Positions 55,036 through 64,000 of a stretch of DNA of 64,000 nucleotides are shown piece by piece (position 1 is the first letter of the stretch; each line of letters starts with the position of its first letter). Below the pieces are notes generated by a model. That model made no database searches. It was not told the origin of the DNA and saw only the letters and a program-made list of their open reading frames with translations. The stretch lies in the NCBI GenBank assembly GCA_037074765.1, contig JBAMDO010000580.1, positions 124,001-188,000 of the forward strand, given 5' to 3'. The DNA comes from Mansonella perstans. Its lineage: Eukaryota; Nematoda; Chromadorea; Rhabditida; Onchocercidae. A program made the position numbers and the translations under genes.

Positions 55036-56539
55036 TTTTTTATAGTTTTGCTATAGAATTCAATGAAGTTCCCAGTTGTAGAATATCAATGAAGTTCCCA
55101 GATTTTACGGTTTGGGAGATTAGTCTGAAAGTAATGTCGAGAGTCTTGAAGTGATATTTGGAATCATATTTTATAAGATCCTTTTAGTCCTAGATTTAAT
55201 TCACTATGAGTCACTGCCGAAATTCTATAACTGATTTTTGCGTTTTCGTCTATCTCATGAGATGCATTTCCATAGTTTATGGTCGTTTTTTCATGTTGAA
55301 AAGGGTTAAGTAATGCTCAAATCTACCAAGAAGTCCTTTAAAGTTTGTTACTCATGTTTTCATTTGTTCGAATACTGATGATCTCGTATATTGTCCCTTA
55401 AAAATGGGTAAATTTTCTCGTTATTAACTAAGGTAGTTTGAACAAATTTTTCTGCATTTAGATTCTCTTCAGATTTGTAGCAATTAAATTATAAATTTCA
55501 GCCTTCAAGAGGACAAAAATTGAAGAGATTTATAGTGTTTGATACGAAAAATATAACAGTAGAACTTCGTGTAGTTCCAATTAATCATTAACTTCTTAAA
55601 AATTCAAATCACTCTTGATAATATTTCTGAAGCTGTAAATCTCTTACTTTCTCAGTAGCGGTGCCTAAATTTTCCTTTCAGAATAATTGAATGAACGAAG
55701 AATAAATTGATGGTTTAGCATAAAATAAGCAAAAAGTGAAGTAAAGCGCCGGGCTCTATTAATTAAACTCTGAAAAACCGCGTTTTTTGTAGAGGAATTA
55801 CTCATAGAGTATGTTTCAAGATAAAATTAATCACGAGTATAAGAAATTGAACTGCAAGCCGAATAACGATGCAAAAAAACTTTTATGTGTAGGTCTATCA
55901 TTTTGAATTAAAATTGCAATATTTCTCAACTTTTAATACTTTTAATACGTCAGCGATCTCTACAAGCGAATGCACAATTTTTCTTACACTTATGTACAGT
56001 CATTGAAATAATTCATTTAATCTATGCAATTGAAATTTCGAATCGAAACGTGTAGAGAAGCACTGATGATGCTGCACCACTTGTGCGAATAAATGAGACG
56101 TCTTACAATTCGGTTGTAATCTGTTTTCTTCATCATTAACTCTATGAAGTGTGAAAGTGACATCTATCGGTGACATTTATTCACACATTATTACCATTTT
56201 CTATCGAAAAAAAATTGAAGAAAATCCCTGTACAAACATTTTTTGATTGAGTTATATTGGAAAGAATGATGCATATAGTTGTTTCAATTTTTTGTTGCAG
56301 TTAATTTGTAATATTTTTTATTCCAAAATATTGATTATATCTCTCCAACGTGTAAACAGTGATACTGGGTGTAAATGTTTGAAGCTGCCTTTTTTGTTGT
56401 CCATTCAAAATACCAGTTATTAATAAAAATCCATTACAATGTAATTCTTCGTCCATGCAATTTACCAATAATTTATGACTATATTATAGGTTCTTTGTAG
56501 AATTCTATAGCATGAATTCCTTGCAATTTGTCATATATG
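55036..56539. other. Intergenic 3' of dcr-1, nothing recognised
   Basis: AT-rich sequence with no supported exon, between convergent genes dcr-1 and the CDPF1-like gene. Confidence 0.55.
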
Positions 56540-56745
56540 AATATTAATTCCACTATAAAAGAAATAAAATTAATTACTGTCTCGAGTTAGTCATCACCAT
56601 CTCCATTACTCTTCCATCAGTTTCTTCGAGTTCTCACCAAACCACATTGGAATTATGAACGTCGAAGTGAATGATTCCACCTGCACCATTTATCTGTACT
56701 GATTATTACGTAAAATAAATATACAATTATTAGAATCCTTTCCAC
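56540..56745 (-). pseudogene. Possible decayed copy of CDPF1 exon 1
   Basis: On the minus strand this stretch resembles the first exon and flanks of the gene at 59859-59965. Shared phrases in the same order are actataaaaga, caccaaacca followed by a ggaatt/gcaatt, actgatt, and taaatatac. Translation is broken and the Cys pair of the real exon is lost. The match is patchy and judged by eye. Confidence 0.35.
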
Positions 56746-58390
56746 GACATACTTTACCTGAAATTTGATAGACTTCACAAAGTTTATTCCGAACATTCCC
56801 AACATCTACGGTCATGTATAAACAGTTGATATGCACCATAAAGTTACTTTTTCACTTAAGAAGTGATCCAAATATCATTCCATTAATAGAATAGATATTT
56901 AACTCACATGGAAGAGAATTGCATTTTTGAGAATTTGCTTCTTTAAGCTTTTAAGAAAAAATAATTTTCTATAACAGTTAGCAATTATAGTTATACAGTT
57001 CATTATTTGGTCATGCAAATTTGCTACATTTATTACAAATGGTTGAGCTAAACCAGCTAGATTAATTCAGCCTTCAAAAAACTTTTTGATGTAAAAGTTA
57101 CTATGTTAAATATCATTTCGCTCATGTTTGATAAATTACTGTACGTAAAATCGAAAGAATTTTTTATATGTTGTAAGCAATTAAATTAATTTTTTTACTC
57201 ATTTTTCTACGAATATTTCCAGACAAAAGATTCATCACATATAGATGTTTCTTTGTTATTCATCACATATAGATGTTTTTCTTTGCTATTCATTACACAT
57301 TGATGTTTCTTTGTACCTAAAAGAGTTGTTGTCCTTCTTCTATTATGCAATCATGTTTCTAATCTTAAATTTCTTTGAAATCATGTATACATGTAATGTA
57401 TTACGAATTACATAATCTTAAATTCCTTTGCCTACGAAATATGTTTGTGTAATATGTTACCTATTTGTAAAATCACGCCTCGTTAGGGTTTCACTTTAGT
57501 TTTTTGTAAACTTCGACGATTGATAATTTCCTTTTTTTAGAGCTCCAATTTTTTCGATTCAATTTTCTATTCAACACTTAAAAGCCCACTTTTCTCACCA
57601 GTGAGAAACTCATGCACTATTGTATTCGTATTCTCTGCGTTTTCTAAGAAAACTATTATCATTATCGAAAAACATTTGTCAAGCACTTATGTCCGTGTCA
57701 GGTAACACAAAAAACTTCATTATTAATCTCCTCTAAACGAAAGTAATAAATTTTTTTCATGTCAACTATATCTTAGAAAATATGTAGTCCAATTTTCCTG
57801 ACAAATAATTGGATAAAAAAAGGAAAAGAAGAATTTTATTTAATGATTCACAACAGTATATTTTGGATTTCAGATGGGAATATTCCGTGGTTATGTACGC
57901 GAAATCGCGCATAAACAATTACATAAATGTTGCAAGAAAGAAATTCCTTAAAATTGTTTTACTATACAAAGTTCAATGACCACCAGCAGACCAAAATGAT
58001 CGTTCAGGATAAAGAAATCCATTTTCCAGCATAGCTAGCATATAACACTATTATTTCGACATCGTAAAGATACGAAACTCACTGTAAAGAAATATATTTT
58101 TCATAGTACATTATAACTATCTATATCAAATTTGGTGCTCACCAGAAAATCAAAACGTTCACGGAACTGAAAAGTACATATATGAACAATTTGTATCAAA
58201 GAGACGTTTTATCTTCTTTCTGTTTAGATTTGCGCTGTTTACGACTTGTGTCAATCTGCTGAAATTCAGCAGTGATTAGAATAAAGGATTTTTCAGAAAA
58301 CTTTTCTTCGGCAAACTTAAGAAAGATTCGATATTTTCAACGTAGAATTTCCGAAAACAGAAAATCCAATGAAGTTAAAATGAAAAATTT
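56746..58390. other. Intergenic, with a short tandem repeat
   Basis: No coding exon recognised. Contains three copies of a 28-30 bp unit at 57231-57314; otherwise plain AT-rich DNA. Confidence 0.55.
57231..57314. repeat. 28-30 bp unit, three tandem copies
   Basis: ttcatcacatatagatgttt plus tctttgtta is repeated at 57231, 57259 and, with changes, at 57289. Confidence 0.8.
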
Positions 58391-59965
58391 TTAACTCATC
58401 TTTTCATAACCATGCATTATAAACGAAATCACACAAGCAATTTGTATTCCACCGTACAACAGGAATGTTAAATCACCGATAGCACTAAATAATGCAAAAT
58501 CTATTCTAGGTAATTCTACAAAACTCGAGAAAGAACAACCACGTATCAGATGGCTAATATCACGCGCACTACTAATAGCCTTAGTTCACTTTGTGAACAA
58601 AGATGAAAAAGATACCTGGATAAAAGTCTTTGGAAAGTGAGTTTTTTCTCGATTTACACATAAAATACAGAAAGTTTTTGCATAGAAAACACTACAGTCC
58701 TAAAAAAAGAATATGATTAACCGAAAATAAAACGAATGATTAATTTTCAGTAGCTTCCATCTGCAAAGTAAAATAATGGGATCCCAGAAAAAAATGTTAT
58801 ATTTGTCCCGAAAGTTTTTGATTCTGGCTTTCAACTTTCCATTCCTTATCCTTTCTTATTTTTAAATGTTTCAAAAGGAATAATAAATAAGAATTTTAAA
58901 CGCATAGAAACCTCTTGCCAAACACGCTTTTCTAACACACAGTTTTGTCTTTAACACTAACATCATCTAGATTTTTTCTAAGTTTAATTATTTCAACTTC
59001 TTTAAGCTTGAATTGCAAAAACTCAAACTTCATATTACCAAGCCACCAGGAACCATGAAGAAGATCTGTTTTCAGCTACGGTCTCCTATTTAGAAAAATT
59101 CAATATTTTTGAAGTATTTCTCTACCTCACTAATGCAGACAGGTTGTCCACATAAGCTGCAAATTGCTCCCAAAACAAGTATATCAAAAATGCTTGTAGC
59201 CTTGCTTCCAGAAGTTTTATTACCAGTGCTTGTTCGAGCTAGTAGTCTTTCATTCACACTACGTCGATTTCGGAAAGGATCCAACATATAGTACATTTCG
59301 TCTTTATACCGGTAAATATGTCTGTAAAAGAATATGTTTCGTAAATTTATCTTTGAATTTAAAAAATTTTGAAACTATCCTGAAACTTGGCTTAAATCCT
59401 TCTCATCGTTCGTACATATTCCAAAGAATTACAAATCAAGAATAATGTCTCGCCATGAAGTATATCTGCTTTTTCAGAATAATTCGTTGGCTTCCTTCCT
59501 ATACAATACATCTGCTAAACTAAGCAACAAATTAATCCATTTCTTATGTCCAAAAAAGAAACGACGCATTAAAATCGAGAAAACCTAGTAAATTCGCTTC
59601 ATACAGATAAAGGCTTATCTGTATGAAACGAGAATTGAAAAAATGAGGGCTTATCAAATTTAATTAATTAAAAGAGTTAAAGTTATGAGATATCTGCTTA
59701 TATTTTAACAAAATCAATGGCAAATAAGCAAAGAATATATAACATATAGTTTATAAGACAAAAGTTGTTGTGTCATAACAATGTAATGTAGCAATGTGTT
59801 TCAAAAATTGAATATGACTATAAAAGAGATAGTAGAAAATAAAAAAATAACAACTAACGTTCGACTCGAAACTTCCACCAAACCATAATGGCAATTCTCG
59901 GTAAGACCACATAAAAAGCACGTAAATTTAATCAATCCCTCATTTTCAGGATCAGACTGATTCAT
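58391..59965 (-). CDS. CDPF1-like cysteine-rich DPF-motif protein
   Basis: Three firm exons: 59965-59859, 59321-59126, 58699-58616 (387 nt, phase-consistent). They give the CDPF1 order: FTCFLCGLTENC, then YKDEMYYMLDPFRNRR (the DPF motif), ILVLGAICSLCGQPVC, and DCSVFYAKTFCILCVNREK ending in HFPKTFIQ; compare human KDPF, FLVLGS.CSLC, CSLFYSKRFCLPC. The paired Cys suggest zinc binding; the cellular role is unknown in any animal I can name. The ATG follows a TCTCTTTCAG acceptor by one base (spliced-leader site). A 15-residue Ser/Lys-rich insert follows DPF. The C-terminus is unclear: reading on stops after nine codons, while a 36-nt putative intron would join a 62-codon open frame (58579-58391) ending in a hydrophobic segment. 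The span given includes that uncertain part. Confidence 0.82.
59598..59627. repeat. Perfect 13-bp hairpin
   Basis: ttcatacagataa and ttatctgtatgaa are perfect reverse complements with a 4-base loop, inside intron 1 of the CDPF1-like gene. The function, if any, is unknown. Confidence 0.8.
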
Positions 59966-60989
59966 GCTGAAAGAGAGAAAGTAAATATACTGAAATGATA
60001 TTAAACAATAATTTTATTGTCCTCACAAATCCTAATGACAGCATGACTCCCAGAAGAGAATCTAAAAAGACAAACAAATCCTTTCATTACATCACTTTCA
60101 TTATATCTATTCGAATATGATTGAGTAAGAATTCAACTAAAATTAAATCAATTCAATTAAACTAATTCAATTAAATCAATTCAATTAAGGCTAAAAAAAC
60201 TTACCCGCTACTTCACAATAAACAATCTTCCGCACAATTCATAGTAATGATAGTAATGATAAAGTGATCATAATAATGATAAATCCTTTAAAATGGCCCT
60301 GTGATATAGAGGGGCCGCGTTTAATAGAAGTCGTTGGATTTCTTCCTTGCAGCGAGAGTGAACTGTTTGTGAGTTTAATAAGGTAGTGGTGCTGTTGTGG
60401 AAGAAGAAAGACGTGATATTGGTGTTGTGATGTGCCAGTTGATAGATTGAGGACTGATAGATAGACCGATAGATTAATATCATTTGATCCCAGACTGATA
60501 GATTGATATCATTGATATCTGATAGATAGACTGATAAATTGATATCACTTGATCCCAGACTGATAGACTGGTAGACCGATAGATTGATATCATTGATATC
60601 TGATAGATAGACTGACAGATTGATATCGTTTGATCCCAGACTGATAGATTGATATCATTGATATCTGATAGATAGACCGATAGATTAATATCATTTGATC
60701 CCAGACTGATAGACTGATAGACTGAGGACTGATAGTTGATAGATTGATAAACTAAGAATTATCGGCCGATCAGAGTAATTCGAAATTTGTGATATACCTA
60801 TTTGTAAGAAAATTACGGATGCTAGTGCAGAGGAATGAATGAGATTGTGTCAAATAATATGCAAACTGTAAGCTTTTCAGGCGATGAAGAAGTATAAATA
60901 CTATAACAAGCACAGGTAAGATAAGTGGCTGAGTGAGTGGCTCCTTTCAAATATCTGTCGAGAATTTCCTTTCATTGTACAAATCCTAA
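59966..60989. other. Divergent intergenic region with minisatellite
   Basis: Lies between the CDPF1-like start (minus) and the AKAP10-like start (plus), so it should hold both promoters. It contains an aattcaattaa-type microsatellite at about 60130-60190 and the gatagat/tgatatc minisatellite. An acceptor-like TTTTCAG at 60880 followed by a small frame and a GTAAGA donor at 60919 could be a non-coding 5' exon. Confidence 0.55.
60430..60765. repeat. Minisatellite (65/81-bp higher-order units of gatagat)
   Basis: The anchor tgatcccagactgatagact occurs at 60485, 60550, 60631 and 60696 (spacing 65, 81, 65). Between anchors lie copies of gatagatagac and of ttgatatcattgatatct, itself palindromic around gatatc. 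Confidence 0.9.
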
Positions 60990-63596
60990 ATGTTTCCTGC
61001 ACAAATTAACGATGATTTAGGTAAGCTGCCAAGTTTCTGATAATTTTTATTCTAAATTTGTGGTCAGACATCATAGTTTAATGGAATTTTTCGAGTAATA
61101 TCAAAATATTTCATTAGTACTGAATTTCAGTCTTTTTAGAAGGAAAATGGATTGTTTTCCATTTCCATTCAAATGATTGGATATAGGTTTCAATAATGCT
61201 ACAATAAGTGGGATAGCCAAAATATTTAACTTTGTTTTATACTTTTTATATAGTTTAATCTTCGAAACAATTCTTTAAGGTACATGAGATACATGCCTAA
61301 TCTGCAACTCTGATGAGATCATGATGAGTGACTGTTTTCAAGAATTTTGTTTAGTTATACAAATTTTGTTGTGTTTGAATTTCAAGAAATATATAGAGAT
61401 GACAATTTAATGCTAGCAATTCATCCAGCAGGCTTTGCTAGGTTTTTTTCTGGAGCAAGTGTTATAATGAGTCTTTCGATATCCATTCTTTGGATAGTTA
61501 ACATTTTAGGTGAACCACAACCAGGAGCTCAACGAATTTTCCCAAAAACAGCTCTAGTGTATACATTGAACGAAACATTGCATGATTCTGCTGCTTTAGC
61601 TTACTTTATTCAGTTCATGGAAGGGATTGGTAAGACTTCCTCATTTAGTAAATTCTAATAGTATATAAAATGTTGATTGATGGGTGATCTTTCAGTTTGC
61701 TGCAATTTTTGTTTTTGTAACTCCTTAAGCAAGAGTATTTTAATGATAACTAGAGGAAGGCTGATCAGAATGAAAAACTAGAGCTTATCAAATTCTTTTC
61801 GAAGAACGTTATTAGAGGAAACTTTAAGTAACTTTATCTTTCTCCACTTTATATTCGTATTACCGATAACTTTTAGGCCAGCTTAATTTAATCAAATTCT
61901 GGCTGCATGTTGAAAGTTTCCGATGTTCGGCGCTTGCAGCAAAAAAGAACGATGGAGCCTTGATCGCAAGTAATTTTATCAAAATATGCAACTCTCGTTG
62001 AAAAATTTCTTTGTTCAATTTGCAGTAGTTTTTTAATTGATTAATTTAATCGTTAGTATTACCGCTCCGTTTCAGTGGTTAAAAATGATGCAGTTCATAT
62101 TTATTCGAAATATATAAGTGAAGATGCATCCTGTTCAATCAACATCACTGACCATTTGCGAAAAATAGTACTGGGTAAATTATTCAACATTCAGTGTTGG
62201 AATAGTTACTGGCTATAGCAGCTTCGACCACTGCTTAATGAAGGGTGATATAGTTTAAGTAAATTATTAAGAACAAATAGCAAGGCTCATTTCCTATTCC
62301 AGACTGAAATATTTTTTATTTAGTAATGATGAGGGATAGACAAAAAAAATCTAATATGATCGACCTTCACAAGATTGTCAATAATAACTACCTTTGCCAG
62401 TTGTGATTTTTAGTGCAAAGCCGTTAACTTTGCAGTTGCTGTTATTATTGCACCCATAGTATTTGTAATGTTGTCTGATCTGGCTATTTAGAGCAGTACC
62501 ATTCATTGATTTCTCCAAAGAATTTATGACTTGTCTATCAAAAGCTTTTGTTGCAGAACGAATAAATGTCAAAAATGGATCTTTCGATCCTTATTGCTTT
62601 TCTGAGGCACAGAGCTTTGTTTTGAGCGTCATGGAAAACCGGTTTGTATTGATTTTGTTTAAATTTAAGAACTTTTAATCTCTGGTTTTGTCCTTACTAA
62701 TTTACTTTGCGCATTCCATTACTTTTTATTTCTAAAAACTTTTCTTGTTAAACAAGGAAAAAAGTTTTTTTTTATATATTAAGAGAAAATGCTTTCCCTA
62801 AAATTTATAGGAAAACTCATTCGTCAATAAATAACTCCATTAGTTTTTTTTACTTAACTTTTCACCGTTATATCTGAAGGTGTATCTTGTTGATATTTCA
62901 GGTCTTTGCTGTTGTTTGTAAAATGTTTTGTCGATTCGAATTGATTTTATAGGTACTTCAAAGAGTTTGAAAATAGTGTATATTACGCTAAGCACAGTAT
63001 AGACGTTATCAGTAGCGGAGCACTTACGATAAAAGATATCATGTTGTGCCAACCACTTCTGTGTGCATTTGTTGAAGTAAGTTACTTTTCCTCCATGAAG
63101 CTCCGATTTCATTTCTTTACTCATTTAAAATTTTCATGATCAATTAGAGCTCATAAAGCTTTAATGTATCAAGTACATGAATAAATTATTTGATACAGAT
63201 TTGTATGAGTAGGAAAGATGTAAATACCAAGATGGTGCTGATGACACGTCTTATCCAGCAGTATACTTGGCATTTTAAATTCACTAATATTATTTCTTTA
63301 TGATTCTCCTCAGATTGTATCTGTCATATACTGCTGTGATTTAATCATTTGAAGTAATAGACAAAATATTAGGATTATATGGTTTTTGGTCATTTTTCTC
63401 TTTCTGTTTTAAAATCTTGGAATTTTTGCTACAGTTTTCTTGAGAATTTGATTAAGCGTTATTTTCAGTATTTGGAAAATGAAAACGACGGGAAATTAAT
63501 AGAATTTATTATTTCCGCTGAGAGCTTTGCTAAACAATTGCCATATACACAAAGCGATGAACAAGCGGTTGAAGATGCTATGATTATCTATAACAG
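60990..63596 (+). CDS. AKAP10 (D-AKAP2)-like RGS-domain protein, 5' part
   Basis: A-kinase anchoring protein with tandem RGS domains; the PKA-binding helix would lie beyond the window. Exons: 60990-61020, 61510-61629, 61877-61969, 62076-62174, 62557-62641, 62953-63076, 63469-63596, all phase-consistent (226 codons so far). Matches to AKAP10 in order: ETLHDSAALAYFIQFMEG and LIKFWLHVESF (RGS1 start), DAVHIYSKYISEDA, FDPYCFSEAQSFVLSVME, FENSVYYAKHSIDVISSGAL, DIMLCQPLLCAFVEYLENE and AEDAMIIYNR-like end (RGS2 start). The long low-complexity insert within human RGS1 is absent. The first exon (MFPAQINDDL) was chosen for its strong donor (G then GTAAGC) and matching phase, and is tentative. The second exon may instead begin at 61387, adding a hydrophobic segment. 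Confidence 0.88.
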
Positions 63597-64000
63597 GTTT
63601 GCTTTCTCAGATATTTGCACTTTTTCAATGTGGGACGAAATCTCTGCAAGTTCTGGAAGTCCGAATTCACAGCAAATTGAATGGGAGCAATTCGTTTAAT
63701 CATATCTCACGCCTTATGTTATTCTTAGTATATCTTAATACACATGGTGTTGCATAAAATGCATTAGAAGGTGAGAAATTTTAAGAAATGAAAATACTAT
63801 ATATACTACACAGTTTTTTCGATATATTCAAGACGTATTTAAGGTAATTGTTGTCATTTTAAAACCATTGTTTAATGGACATAGTTTGGGTGAACGGTTT
63901 CCTTTCCTTGTTTAGGATTTTACGAATTACATTGTCGTATTCTTGCAACTGTCAGAACTACATCATCAGCACGCAAAGTGACCTTTTTTTTAAAGTGACG
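63597..64000. other. Intron or following exons of the AKAP10-like gene, unresolved
   Basis: After the GTTTGC donor at 63597. An acceptor (CCTTGTTTAG, to about 63915) is followed by open sequence to the window end, but I could not match it to the family. Confidence 0.4.

Noticed and set aside
58896..58931. Small frame reading KSVFGKRFLCV, considered as the next CDPF1 exon
   Set aside because: The exon at 58699-58616 (DCSVFYAKTFC...) is a far better match to the family and keeps phase.

Overview
This is a eukaryotic, AT-rich window with many small introns bounded by GT and by acceptors of the TTTTCAG/TTTTTAG type. Several start codons sit only a few bases after such an acceptor with no coding exon in front of it, as expected of spliced-leader trans-splicing. 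Protein content (CUL-2, ATGL, OATP, DCR-1, short Ly6-type secreted proteins) and gene style point to a nematode, most likely a spirurid/filarial (clade III) worm. The phylum is well supported; the species cannot be fixed from the sequence.

Layout. 1-3770 (-): N-terminal half of cullin-2, running off the left edge. 6015-9778 (-): complete adipose triglyceride lipase-like patatin. 11081-12292 (-): 3' exons of an unrecognised gene. 12462-13455 (+): a small secreted Cys-rich protein with a hydrophobic C-terminus. 17861-18548 (+): a Ly6/uPAR-like, probably GPI-anchored protein. 18549-23441: gene-poor DNA with hairpins. 23442-28545 (-): complete 16-exon organic anion transporter (about 701 aa). 28546-33996: gene-poor, with one weak candidate exon chain. 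33997-35593 (-): ribosomal protein L6. 36263-37215 (+): mitochondrial ribosomal protein mL51, head-to-head with rpl-6 across a MITE-like inverted-repeat element. 37986-55035 (+): complete Dicer (41 exons, 1943 codons). 58391-59965 (-): a CDPF1-like zinc-binding protein, with a possible decayed copy of its first exon at about 56540-56745. 60990-64000 (+): AKAP10/D-AKAP2 homologue with RGS domains, running off the right edge; a minisatellite lies just upstream of it.

The exon models were built by eye from frame, splice consensus and family knowledge. For atgl, the transporter, rpl-6, mrpl-51 and dcr-1 the summed coding length is an exact multiple of three with a single terminal stop, which is strong internal support. 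Most genes are conserved housekeeping, signalling or transport genes and show no evident functional clustering. I found no CRISPR, operon-like defence system or clearly foreign cassette. The less ordinary items are the MITE-like element, a nested perfect hairpin in a gene desert, two small secreted Cys-rich genes and one unrecognised gene next to each other, a possible membrane tail on CDPF1, and an optional hydrophobic exon extension in the AKAP10 gene.
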